64,000 bases of DNA from JAGOEX01 sp964630905 (GTDB taxonomy: Bacteria > UBP6 > UBA1177). Made by a program: the position numbers and the translations under genes. Where the stretch lies: positions 62,001-126,000 of the forward strand of contig CAZVWR010000001.1 in assembly GCA_964630905.1 (NCBI GenBank). The letters are read 5' to 3'. Of the stretch, positions 8,615-15,905 are shown piece by piece (the first letter of the stretch is position 1; every line of letters begins with the position of its first letter). The notes under the pieces are model-generated. The model had not been told where the DNA came from. It made no database searches and saw only the letters and a list, made by a program, of their open reading frames with translations.

Positions 8615-10957
8615 TTACCATTCCAACTTATAATACTTGCCTTCGACCAGCACCTTGTGTTGATAATCCTCAAGAACCGCAATGGACTTTTCAACAATCT
8701 CAGGCACCGGCTTTCCAAGTTTTATTAGCAATTCCCTTTCCAGCTTATAATATTTTATCGCTTCAGGCACATCACTCTGCAGATTTACAACTGCAAGCTC
8801 ACGGATGAGATCTAATTGTAGGGGCGAACCCGTGTGTTCGCCAGTGGAATCGTGTAAGTGTGGAATCGTGGGGTTGTTTTTCACCATTCCACCATTCGAC
8901 CGTTCCACAGTTCCACCTTTCCACGCGACTTCGTCGCTCCCCACCAGCTGCATCAAATAAGGCTTTCTTTCAATTTCAAGTCCGAGCTCTTTCATGAGTT
9001 CCTGTTTGTGATAAATGTCTTCGATTTCGGTGTCGTCAAATTTATCAAAACCGTAAGTGTCACACTTTCTTATGAGTTCTATTCTTTTGACCTGATTTGA
9101 CAGAGGTGAAAATGATGTTGCAAGCTTTGCTGCTCTTTCACAGTTGCCGTTTATCATATATAACACAGCCATGTTTAATGTTCCAGTCGGGGTGATAAAT
9201 TCATTTTTTCTTATCATCTCTTCATAAAAGTTGATCGCTGCTGCGTGGTCACCTTTTAAAATGTGATAACCTATTATATTTCCAAACAGATTTCCATCCC
9301 ATGAGCCGGTTGAAAGGGCTTTTTCATAATACTCACCTGCCTTATCCGGGAATTTCATCTCAACATATTGGGCCCCGATCGTGAAATATCCACGGAAAGA
9401 TAAAGGCATCCACTTCTCATCAGCATGAATTGCCGTCCAGATATCCTTCAATTCAAAATTCCGGGTGATCGTGCGAATGGAGAAAAAGGAAAGGAGGAGG
9501 ATAAGAGTGACGAGTGACGCGTAACGGGTGTAGGGGCGATTCACGAATCGCCCGTGGAATGGTGTAATCGTGGAATTGTGTAGGGGCGATTCAAACCCGG
9601 GGCGATGCCAGCGGGCTGAGGAAGCACCGTCCTTCAGACGGTTTATGGATTGCGGACTGAAGGTTCGCGTTATCTCAGCCCACGCCTGAAGGGCTGGGTC
9701 CACTATTATTCCCACAATTGCACAAAATCCCATCACAGGCACATATAAATAATGGAGTGCAACTATTTCATGCAACGGGATTATCTGCAAAACTGGAGCG
9801 AGAGTTATGACGAAGAAAACCAGGAAGAAGGCGAGTGGTTTCAACCCTATCCCCCAACCCCTTTCCCTTTCAGAAAAGGAAAGGGGGGCAATATTATTCC
9901 CCTCTTTTCTGGGAAGAGAGGGGTTAGGGGTGAGTTGGGGTTGAGTTATCATCCTCCACACCACCCAGCCATATATAAACATTGATAATACTGAAAAAAA
10001 GACATAAAAATTCCAGTCTAAGACGAGGGGATAATTTGCGTTATCAAGGATTAGTTTAAGGGGAAATATTGTCATTTTGAGATAATGAAGCCAGATGGTT
10101 GAAGCGGTTAAATAATGGACTTTGTGAGAGTTTCCGTGGAACTGGAAACCTGAAAGCGATGCAAGTCCGCTCCCTCCGCTTGATATTGCATAAAACACAA
10201 AAAATGAAAAAAGGAGCAGTAACGACATTGCAGCCGGATAGAACCACTTCTTTTCAAAAAGCTTCGACCCATCCTTATAAATTATATACAGAACAAAAAT
10301 CAAAGGAATCGTCGCCCCCATTTCTTTTGAACTTATGCTTAGGAATAGAAATAAAAAAGAGAGCAGTAGGGGCAGAACCATGTTTCTGCCCGTGGAATTG
10401 TGTAATTGTGGAATTGTGTAGGGGCGAGCCACTGTGTTCGCCCTAGGAATTGTTGTTTTTTCCACCTTTCCACCATTCGACCGTTCCACCTTTACACCGA
10501 CATTTCCAATATTGTTATAAAATTTCATAAACCATCCCACACTGAGGACATAAAAGAGTCCCATGAGGATGTCTCTTCTGCCGGAGATATATGCGACTGA
10601 ATCTGTATTGGCGGGATGAATTGCAAAAATGAGAGATGCAATGAATGCCGCTCTTTTTGACATTCCAAAAACTTTGAGCATCCAGAATAGTGATATCACA
10701 GTGAGTGCGTGATAAACAATATTCATGAAGCGAAAACCCATTGGATTCATTCCTAAAATCCGATAATCAAGTGCATAGGAAAGATATCTCAAAGGACGAT
10801 AAGAACTCACCAGATCGAGAAATCCCATGTTCATCACATTGAGTGAATTCTGCACCAGCGGAACATCATCAAAAATAAAATCGTTGGGCAGGGAGTTGAA
10901 GTAAATGAGGAAGGTTAGGGCAATTAAAATTAAACCCGATCTTTTATCAGAATTCAA
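8615..10957 (-). CDS. TMTC-like GT-C membrane protein with C-terminal TPR-like region and multiple repeat insertions
   Basis: About 780 residues from TTG 10957, chosen because GGAGG lies six bases upstream; the in-frame TTG at 10963 touches the ribosome binding site. The N-terminus FIFDDVPLVQNS, then SSYRPLRYLSYALDYRILG and HPANTDSVAYISGRRDILMG, matches the TMTC/GT-C protein O-mannosyltransferase-like family: a DD motif in the first loop, many membrane helices, and TPR-like helices after ~500. It is probably a lipid-linked-sugar-dependent glycosyltransferase. At least four stretches are repeat-encoded and foreign to the family: residues ~153-197, ~333-374, ~413-486 and ~675-713. All keep the frame and fall in predicted loops. 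Confidence 0.78.
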   Translation of the reverse strand: MNSDKRSGLILIALTFLIYFNSLPNDFIFDDVPLVQNSLNVMNMGFLDLVSSYRPLRYLSYALDYRILGMNPMGFRFMNIVYHALTVISLFWMLKVFGMSKRAAFIASLIFAIHPANTDSVAYISGRRDILMGLFYVLSVGWFMKFYNNIGNVGVKVERSNGGKVEKTTIPRANTVARPYTIPQLHNSTGRNMVLPLLLSFLFLFLSISSKEMGATIPLIFVLYIIYKDGSKLFEKKWFYPAAMSLLLLFSFFVFYAISSGGSGLASLSGFQFHGNSHKVHYLTASTIWLHYLKMTIFPLKLILDNANYPLVLDWNFYVFFSVLSMFIYGWVVWRMITQPQLTPNPSLPRKEGNNIAPLSFSERERGWGIGLKPLAFFLVFFVITLAPVLQIIPLHEIVALHYLYVPVMGFCAIVGIIVDPALQAWAEITRTFSPQSINRLKDGASSARWHRPGFESPLHNSTITPFHGRFVNRPYTRYASLVTLILLLSFFSIRTITRNFELKDIWTAIHADEKWMPLSFRGYFTIGAQYVEMKFPDKAGEYYEKALSTGSWDGNLFGNIIGYHILKGDHAAAINFYEEMIRKNEFITPTGTLNMAVLYMINGNCERAAKLATSFSPLSNQVKRIELIRKCDTYGFDKFDDTEIEDIYHKQELMKELGLEIERKPYLMQLVGSDEVAWKGGTVERSNGGMVKNNPTIPHLHDSTGEHTGSPLQLDLIRELAVVNLQSDVPEAIKYYKLERELLIKLGKPVPEIVEKSIAVLEDYQHKVLVEGKYYKLEW
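8818..8935. repeat. Palindrome A plus heptamer tract inside the GT-C gene (insertion d)
   Basis: GGGGCGAACCCGTGTGTTCG starts near 8820 and is followed by GTGGAATCGTG-type and CCACCATT units. Translated on the minus strand it adds a Ser/Thr/Asn/Gly-rich stretch (GGMVKNNPTIPHLHDSTGEH) to the TPR region. Confidence 0.85.
9500..9720. repeat. Composite repeat (palindrome A twice and repeat E) inside the GT-C gene (insertion c)
   Basis: TGACGCGTAACGGGTG precedes GGGGCGATTCACGAATCGCC (from 9533). A second palindrome copy and then repeat E (GGACTGAAGGTTCGCGTTAT CTCAGCCCACG, ~9600-9705) follow. Repeat E recurs downstream of lon at 36880-36965. The insert adds ~70 residues to the GT-C protein. Confidence 0.85.
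9836..9960. repeat. Repeat B variant inside the GT-C gene (insertion b)
   Basis: CCCCCAACCCCTTTCCCTTT ... AGAAAAGGAAAGGGG ... CCCCTCTTTTCTGGGAAGAG ... GGGGTTAGGGGTGAGTTGGG. This is the two-hairpin plan of repeat B in inverted orientation. It encodes NPSLPRKEG and LSFSERERGWGI in a loop between membrane helices. Confidence 0.8.
10368..10500. repeat. Palindrome A variants and heptamer tracts inside the GT-C gene (insertion a)
   Basis: GGGGCAGAACCATGTTTCTG (a variant palindrome), GTGGAATTGTGTAATTGTGG units, GGGGCGAGCCACTGTGTTCG, then CCACCATTCGACCGTTCCAC units. The encoded ~45 residues interrupt the region between two predicted membrane helices. Confidence 0.8.
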
Positions 10958-11002
10958 AGCCAACCTCCAGAAAAGCCTACCTTATCAAGAAATGTAAGCA
11001 TA

Positions 11003-11019
11003 TGCAAGAAATAGACCAA
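11003..11019 (-). promoter_or_regulatory. Possible sigma-54 promoter for the GT-C gene
   Basis: On the minus strand TTGGTCTATTTCTTGCA has GG and GC elements at the 11-bp spacing expected for -24/-12, but the -24 block (TGGTCT) departs from TGGCAC. The GG comes from the edge of a repeat B copy. It may be a coincidence of the repeat boundary. Confidence 0.3.
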
Positions 11020-11110
11020 CTCACCCCTGCCCCTCTCTTCGCAGAAAAGAGGGGTTGAAGTTGCTCCCCTTCTTTTGCGACAAGAGAAGGGGTTGGGAGA
11101 TGAGTTGGAG
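11015..11110. repeat. Repeat B, intergenic
   Basis: CCAACTCACCCCTGCCCCTC...GCAGAAAAGAGGGG...CTCCCCTTCTTT...AAGAGAAGGGGTTGGGAG ATGAGTTGG. It is nearly identical to 11823-11918 and 8506-8613. Together with the pilA terminator and the possible promoter it accounts for the 276-bp gap; no gene is seen. Confidence 0.9.
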
Positions 11111-11180
11111 AGCTGAATGGGTGAGTTGGAATTTGAAACCACCCCTCGATGTTACTCGGGGTTATCTGCCGGCAGCAGAT

Positions 11181-11209
11181 AAAAAAAAAGGCACTCCTTT
11201 CGGAGTGCC
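11181..11209 (-). terminator. Intrinsic terminator of pilA
   Basis: On the minus strand a perfect 8-bp stem GGCACTCC/GGAGTGCC with a GAAA loop is followed by nine T. It starts about 25 bp after the pilA stop codon. Confidence 0.93.
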
Positions 11210-11233
11210 CATAAAAATCACACTGATTTGAGC

Positions 11234-11749
11234 TTATGAATTCTGTTTAAGAATATTAAACATAACATCCATACACATACCTTTCTTTTCACCATCAGGA
11301 AGCTGAATGTCTGCGGTTCCACCTGAATCTAAAAGAACTGTTGCTGTTGCAAAATCTGTAGTAGGAGTATTAGTAGCGGTACATATTGCACCAGCATTAC
11401 CACTCGAATTGCCATTATCACTAGCATTGTAGTAATAGTACTGACCCATTACATTTGTGTAATCCCAAGTAGCTGGGAAAGCACCACCTGCACCAACCTG
11501 AGTTCCAATTTGATTTGTATTGGTTTTCCATTTAAGTGAACCAATAAGATTAGCATAACTGCCAGCACCGCCAGCCGGATCTTCTCTGAAAGCAATCTGC
11601 ATCTTTGAAATTTCTTTCAAGTTGCCGGGAGCTTCAGATGTTCTTGCTTTCTTTGTGTAGTCTGCATACATAGGAATAGCTACTGCAGCCAAAATACCGA
11701 TAATCGCGATAACGATCATAAGCTCAATAAGTGTAAAACCTTTTTTCAT
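11234..11749 (-). CDS. pilA: Type IV major pilin
   Basis: 171 residues from ATG 11749, preceded by GGAGGAGAG; the frame is open 15 codons further up, but that extension lacks a ribosome binding site and would displace the prepilin leader. MKKGFTLIELMIVIAIIGI is a canonical short leader cleaved after Gly4 by PilD, with N-methylated Phe and Glu5. A hydrophobic helix and a 120-residue globular head rich in Gly, Asn and Ala follow, with one CysX~45Cys pair (ICTATN...KGMCMDV) that could form the D-loop disulfide. The gene is monocistronic, bounded by a sigma-54 promoter and an intrinsic terminator, as expected for a highly expressed pilin under PilS/PilR-type control. Confidence 0.93.
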   Translation of the reverse strand: MKKGFTLIELMIVIAIIGILAAVAIPMYADYTKKARTSEAPGNLKEISKMQIAFREDPAGGAGSYANLIGSLKWKTNTNQIGTQVGAGGAFPATWDYTNVMGQYYYYNASDNGNSSGNAGAICTATNTPTTDFATATVLLDSGGTADIQLPDGEKKGMCMDVMFNILKQNS

Positions 11750-11809
11750 TGTTCTCTCCTCCGAGAATAAGTTCATAAAAAGCCAAAAATCCATACACGG
11801 CGGATATAA

Positions 11810-11826
11810 TGCAAGAAGCGTGCCAA
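11810..11826 (-). promoter_or_regulatory. Sigma-54 promoter of pilA
   Basis: On the minus strand TTGGCACGCTTCTTGCA matches the consensus TGGCACG-N4-TTGCA exactly. The predicted start lies ~50 bp before the pilA ATG. Sigma-54 control by PilR is known for pilA in Proteobacteria. A repeat B copy begins directly at the -24 element. Confidence 0.88.
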
Positions 11827-11918
11827 CTCACCCCTGCCCCTCTCTTCGCAGAAAAGAGGGGTTTAAAATGCTCCCCCTTCTTTCCTACAGAGAGAAGGGG
11901 GTTGGGGGATGAGTTGCT
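11823..11918. repeat. Repeat B between divergent pilA and tilS promoters
   Basis: The same two-hairpin element as at 11015-11110, with ~90% identity by eye. One edge touches the pilA -24 box and the other the tilS -35 box, so it forms the entire spacer between the two promoters. Any upstream activator site of pilA would have to lie in or beyond the repeat. Confidence 0.9.
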
Positions 11919-11946
11919 TGACTTACACCTATTATATATGTATGGT
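11918..11946 (+). promoter_or_regulatory. Putative sigma-70 promoter of tilS
   Basis: TTGACT, 17-bp spacer, TATGGT. The predicted start is ~20 bp before the ATG at 11973. Confidence 0.5.
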
Positions 11947-11972
11947 TTTACGGTTTTATTTGAGGTTGATAT

Positions 11973-13157
11973 ATGTCCACCCTACACAATTACACCGTTC
12001 CACCTTTACACGGGCGATTCGTGAATCGCCCCTACACCCATCACGCATCACGCTTCACGCTTCACACTGCACCCACCTTAATCGCCTGTTCGGGTGGGAT
12101 GGACAGTGTGTACCTGCTTTATATGATGGCTGAAATGTGTAAAAAAGACGGGGTTCGGCTTGGTGCGTGTTATGTTGACCATAAATTGAGGGAAAGTGCC
12201 AAAAAAGAGTCGCATTTCGTTGACAAAATTTGTCACAATCTTGGTGTTGAGTCCTATCTTGCTGAATTTACTGATGATTTTTGGGGCGACACAAAAGCCA
12301 ATTTTGAAGAAAAAGCAAGAACTGAGAGGTATAGACTCCTTTTTGAGTGTGCAGAAGTGAACGGATTTCAACAAATTGCGACAGCTCACCACCTTGATGA
12401 TCAGGTTGAAACGATCCTCATGCGCATTTTTGACAGAGGAACAGGAATAAAAGGATTGGCGGGGATAAAAGACCTCACCCTAAATCCCTCTCCTAAAGGC
12501 GAGGGACTTGAAAACACACCCCGTTCCTTTAGGAAAGGGGATGGGGGAAAGGTCGATAAGGGGTCGGGGGAAAGGTCTCACGCATCACCCGTCACACATC
12601 ACCCGTCACGCGTCACCATCATCCGTCCCATCCTGCATCTGACACGAAAAGAGATCGAACATTTCATGGAAGGACGGGAGTTTATGACCGATGAATCAAA
12701 CAGTGATACGAAGATAAGAAGAAATTTTTACAGGTCAGTTGTAATCCCGGCAATCGAGTCAGCTTTAGGAAATGATGAATTTAAACAGCATCTTGCGAAA
12801 CTCAGTGAAAATGCTCAACGCGAAACAGAATTTACAGAAGTTATGGCAAGGGAGTTTTGGCGTTTAATGGGCGAACACACGGGTTCGCCCCTACACCATT
12901 CACGACTCACGGTTCACGATTCACCCATAACCATTCCCCGTTCAACAATTGAAAAATATAGTGACAATTTCTGGCTGACTGCTTTCAGTTATCTGTTTTC
13001 GCAGTATCGTGATTTTTCACATTCAACTGATACACTTATCGACATAGTAAAATTTATAAGAAAAAAAGAGCCGGCAACTGCAAATTATCACCCGTTTGTA
13101 TTTGAAAGGGACCGGGATGGAGTAAAGGTGGAATGGTGGAATGGTGGAACGGTGTAA
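11973..13157 (+). CDS. tilS: tRNA(Ile)-lysidine synthase with repeat-encoded insertions
   Basis: 394 residues. The P-loop CSGGMDSVYLLY, the CYVDHKLRE motif, ARTERYRLLFE and ATAHHLDDQVETILMRI are diagnostic of TilS, which adds lysine to C34 of tRNA-Ile(CAU) and is normally essential. The start at ATG 11973 has GAGG seven bases upstream, so the first ~35 residues are palindrome-encoded. A 49-residue insertion (~167-215, repeat C) splits GLAGIK from IIRPILHLTRKEIEHF, which are adjacent in other TilS proteins. A second insertion (~299-322, palindrome A) lies in the C-terminal part. The final codons and stop fall in a heptamer tract. The frame is intact throughout, suggesting a functional protein that tolerates the inserts. 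Confidence 0.9.
   Translation: MSTLHNYTVPPLHGRFVNRPYTHHASRFTLHTAPTLIACSGGMDSVYLLYMMAEMCKKDGVRLGACYVDHKLRESAKKESHFVDKICHNLGVESYLAEFTDDFWGDTKANFEEKARTERYRLLFECAEVNGFQQIATAHHLDDQVETILMRIFDRGTGIKGLAGIKDLTLNPSPKGEGLENTPRSFRKGDGGKVDKGSGERSHASPVTHHPSRVTIIRPILHLTRKEIEHFMEGREFMTDESNSDTKIRRNFYRSVVIPAIESALGNDEFKQHLAKLSENAQRETEFTEVMAREFWRLMGEHTGSPLHHSRLTVHDSPITIPRSTIEKYSDNFWLTAFSYLFSQYRDFSHSTDTLIDIVKFIRKKEPATANYHPFVFERDRDGVKVEWWNGGTV
11985..12085. repeat. Palindrome A and CACGC heptamers at the tilS 5' end
   Basis: Pyrimidine units, GGGCGATTCGTGAATCGCCC (12012-12031), then CATCACGCATCACGCTTCAC units. These encode the N-terminal extension of TilS before TLIACSGG. Confidence 0.85.
12471..12617. repeat. 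Repeat C plus CACCCGTCAC units inserted in tilS
   Basis: Same element as 6099-6210, followed by CATCACCCGTCACACATCAC-type units. It adds ~49 residues in frame between two normally adjacent TilS motifs. Confidence 0.92.
12869..12935. repeat. Palindrome A plus TTCACGATTCAC units inserted in tilS
   Basis: GGGCGAACACACGGGTTCGC from 12869, then CATTCACGACTCACGGTTCA-type units. The encoded peptide EHTGSPLH is shared with the GT-C protein insertion d (EHTGSPLQ). Confidence 0.9.
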
Positions 13158-13224
13158 AGGTGGAATGGTGTCATTTCCACACTTACACACTTACACATTT
13201 CCACGGGCGATTCACGAATCGCCC
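13120..13224. repeat. Heptamer tract and palindrome A at the tilS/asnS convergent ends
   Basis: GGTGGAATGGTGGAACGGTG units include the tilS TAA. CCACACTTACAC units follow, then GGGCGATTCACGAATCGCCC (13205-13224), whose edge CTA supplies the asnS TAG stop. The hairpin could act as a bidirectional terminator although no T tract follows. Confidence 0.85.
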
Positions 13225-14615
13225 TAGAATTCTGCATTTTTGGGGGTTCTGGGGAATGGGATGACATCGCGGATGTTCTGCATTCCGGTTATGTACATGA
13301 TCGCTCTTTCGAATCCGAGTCCGAAACCGGCGTGCGGGTTTGTGCCGAATCTGCGAAGATCAAGATACCACCAGTAATCTTCTTTTTTGAGTCCAAGCTC
13401 CTGAATTCTTTGAACAAGCACATCATGTCTTTCTTCCCTCTGACTTCCGCCGATTATTTCGCCTACTCCCGGAACAAGGAGATCTGTTGCGGCAACAGTT
13501 CTGTTGTCATCGTTAAGCCGCATGTAAAAAGCTTTGATCTCTTTTGGATAATTATAGACAAAAACCGGTTTTTTGAGGAGTTCTTCGGTGAGATATCTTT
13601 CGTGTTCTGTCTGAAGGTCACTTCCCCACTGAACCTGATATTCAAACTGTTTTCCGGACTTTTCAAGAAGTTCTATCGCTTCTGTATATGTCACCCTTGC
13701 AAAATCGGAATTCATAACAAAATTAAGCCGTTCCAGCAATCCTTTGTCTATCATATCATTGAAAAACTGCATCTCTTCAGGTGCTTTTTCAAGAACATAC
13801 GATATTATGAATTTCATCATCTCTTCGGCTAACTGCATGTCGTCAAAAAGGTCGGCGAACGCAATTTCAGGCTCGATCATCCAGAACTCGCTTGCATGGC
13901 GCATCGTGTTTGAATTCTCAGCTCTGAATGTAGGTCCGAAAGTATAGACATTCCGAAAAGCGGCACAGTAATTTTCAACTGCGAGCTGTCCCGAAACAGT
14001 AAGATTTGTTTCATGCCCGAAAAAATCTTCTTTAAAATCGATTTTTCCTTCTTCAGTTCTCGGCAAGTCATTAAGATCAAGAGTTGTCACCTTGAACATT
14101 TCACCTGCCCCTTCGCAGTCACTTCCGGTTATTATCGGAGTGTGGACATAGACAAAACCGCGATCCTGAAAAAACGAGTGGATCGCATGAGCAACTAAAC
14201 TTCTCACCCTGAAAACGGCATTGAATGCATTAGCTCTTGGACGCAAGTGTGCGATAGTTCTAAGATATTCAAATGTATGGCGCTTTTTCTGAAGCGGAAA
14301 ATCCTCGTCACTTGTGCCGACTATTTCAACTTCGTCTGCCTTTATTTCAAACGGCTGCTTTTCCCCTTCACTCTTCACCACAACTCCTTTCACTCTTATC
14401 GCCGAGCCGGTTCCAAGTTTTGATATATCCTTGAAATTATTGATATTTGATTCAAAGACGATCTGAATGTTCTTAAAAAAAGAGCCGTCATTTAGTTCAA
14501 TGAACCCGAAAGCATTGCTTGCCCTCAAAGTTCTCACCCAGCCAGAGATCTCAACCTGTTTACCCATAAATTTGTCAGTTTCGCGGTAAATCGCCTTTAC
14601 AACAGTTTTTTCCAT
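13224..14615 (-). CDS. asnS: Asparaginyl-tRNA synthetase
   Basis: 463 residues, the usual length of bacterial AsnRS. The N-terminal OB-fold VEISGWVRTLRASNAFGFIEL binds the anticodon. Class II motif 2 is FRAENSNTMRHASEFWMIEPE and motif 3 is GFGLGFERAIMYITG. The ending RDVIPFPRTPKNAEF is typical of AsnRS rather than AspRS. It charges tRNA-Asn in the cytosol. The start ATG has GGAG eight bases upstream. The stop TAG is part of palindrome A, so the repeat landed exactly at the gene end without altering the C-terminus. Confidence 0.95.
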   Translation of the reverse strand: MEKTVVKAIYRETDKFMGKQVEISGWVRTLRASNAFGFIELNDGSFFKNIQIVFESNINNFKDISKLGTGSAIRVKGVVVKSEGEKQPFEIKADEVEIVGTSDEDFPLQKKRHTFEYLRTIAHLRPRANAFNAVFRVRSLVAHAIHSFFQDRGFVYVHTPIITGSDCEGAGEMFKVTTLDLNDLPRTEEGKIDFKEDFFGHETNLTVSGQLAVENYCAAFRNVYTFGPTFRAENSNTMRHASEFWMIEPEIAFADLFDDMQLAEEMMKFIISYVLEKAPEEMQFFNDMIDKGLLERLNFVMNSDFARVTYTEAIELLEKSGKQFEYQVQWGSDLQTEHERYLTEELLKKPVFVYNYPKEIKAFYMRLNDDNRTVAATDLLVPGVGEIIGGSQREERHDVLVQRIQELGLKKEDYWWYLDLRRFGTNPHAGFGLGFERAIMYITGMQNIRDVIPFPRTPKNAEF

Positions 14616-14639
14616 AAATTGTCTCCGTTATTTCACCAT

Positions 14640-14735
14640 TTCACATTTCGACCTTTCCCCCGACCCCTTTCCTAAAGGAACGGGGGGCTTTCAAGTCCCT
14701 CTCAATTAGGAGAGGGATTTAGGGTGAGGTCAGTT
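14640..14735. repeat. Repeat C, intergenic between the lipoprotein gene and asnS
   Basis: CGACCTTTCCCCCGACCCCT ... CCTAAAGGAACGGGG ... AAGTCCCTCTCAATTAGGAG ... GGATTTAGGGTGAGGTCAG. This is an untranslated copy of the element found in the permease and tilS genes. It fills the 130-bp gap. Confidence 0.9.
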
Positions 14736-14745
14736 ACCAAGTTAT

Positions 14746-15840
14746 TCAATATTTCAAAATCGTGACATTGTCAATATACCAGCCGGGATGTGAATAATTT
14801 GAGGGAGTCTGAGAATCTGTTTTTTTCTGAACTCCTGAGCTGAACACATATCTTATCTTGAAATTTGCAGTTATCATTTCTGAAGGGATGTCAATTTCAA
14901 CTTTCTGCCAGCCGCTGCTCACCTGAACGAAACCGGGCTTGTTTGTCGCATAAAACGATGCTGAATCGCAGGAATAAAGAAGCCCGTCACTTGTTTTTAT
15001 CTTTACGGTTCCGGGATATGTATAACCGGTTATCTGATTCCAGTTCGTGCCGTTGTTACTTGAAAATTCAACAAATCCGCCGTCATAATATGAAGTCGGT
15101 GCCGCCCAGAAATTGTACCAGTGCATGAATTCAAGTTTCAATGTCTGACCAGCATAAGAACTCAAGTCAATTGAAGGACTTATGAGCTGTGCCCTTTGAC
15201 AGTTGATATAATTTCCAGTCAGGTTGAAACCGAAACATCCGGTTCCTTCAAAGCACGAATTGGGTCCTGATGAAGCGGTTCCCTGAGCCCACCAGTCATA
15301 AGGCCATGAAGCAGTTGCACTGTCAATTTTTGTGTGTGTCCATCCTTCCGCCCCGGGTTCAAATGTGTAACTTGCCACAACAACCGGTTCAGTTGTATCT
15401 TCATCCGGAGTTTCGTCATCCGACTCCGTTAAAACTTCGTCGGACAAGTCGTCGTCGGTGAATGGTGAGTCGTCATCCGACTCCGTTAAAACTTCGTCGG
15501 ACAAGTCGGTGTTTTCGTCGGTGGACTCATCCGGCATGGTATTTCCGGTGTTTCCCGTATCACCGCTATCGCCAGTGTTTCCGGTATTTCCAGAATCTCC
15601 TGAATTACCTGAATCACCTGAATCACCGCTGTCACCGGAATTTCCTGAATTGCCAGTATTTCCAGTGTTTCCGGTATCGCCTGTATCGCCGATTATTTTT
15701 TCTTCGCATAATCCGGTTTCAGGATTGCACCACATATTATCAGGGCAGTCAAAGCTGTTTACGCACACTTCATCTTCAACTGCACATGAAACTGCAGAAA
15801 GAAAAGTAACAAGAAAAAATATCGCTTTAAAACATCTCAT
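14746..15840 (-). CDS. Lipoprotein with Gly-Asp/Asn-Thr repeats and a beta-sandwich domain
   Basis: 364 residues. The signal peptide ends with LSAVSC (lipidated Cys19). It is followed by a small Cys-rich segment (CVNSFDCPDNMWCNPETGLC) similar to Myxococcus-type Cys-rich repeats. Next is a low-complexity GDTGNTGNTG / GDSGDSG linker, an acidic linker with LSDEVLTESDDD twice, and from ~155 a jelly-roll-like domain (PSIDLSSYAGQTLKLEFMHW, ending WYIDNVTILKY) of the choice-of-anchor/MAM type. It is probably an outer-membrane, surface-exposed carbohydrate- or protein-binding lipoprotein. The function is not known. Confidence 0.78.
   Translation of the reverse strand: MRCFKAIFFLVTFLSAVSCAVEDEVCVNSFDCPDNMWCNPETGLCEEKIIGDTGDTGNTGNTGNSGNSGDSGDSGDSGNSGDSGNTGNTGDSGDTGNTGNTMPDESTDENTDLSDEVLTESDDDSPFTDDDLSDEVLTESDDETPDEDTTEPVVVASYTFEPGAEGWTHTKIDSATASWPYDWWAQGTASSGPNSCFEGTGCFGFNLTGNYINCQRAQLISPSIDLSSYAGQTLKLEFMHWYNFWAAPTSYYDGGFVEFSSNNGTNWNQITGYTYPGTVKIKTSDGLLYSCDSASFYATNKPGFVQVSSGWQKVEIDIPSEMITANFKIRYVFSSGVQKKTDSQTPSNYSHPGWYIDNVTILKY
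15412..15505. repeat. Two copies of a DNA repeat encoding LSDEVLTESDD
   Basis: TCATCCGACTCCGTTAAAAC followed by TTCGTCGGACAAGTC occurs at ~15418 and ~15475, and again inside a different lipoprotein gene at 29001-29030. The unit has TCCGAC/GTCGGA inverted ends. Codon-level identity between unrelated genes points to a copied DNA element rather than convergent acidic linkers. Confidence 0.8.
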
Positions 15841-15905
15841 CGGCCTCTCCTTAAATGAATATAACTTGTTAATTTTAGTTAAATTTTAAAAGATGTCCAA
15901 GAAAA

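Noticed and set aside
10958..11142. Small minus-strand ORF upstream of the GT-C gene.
   Set aside because: It is almost entirely repeat B read in one frame and has no ribosome binding site.
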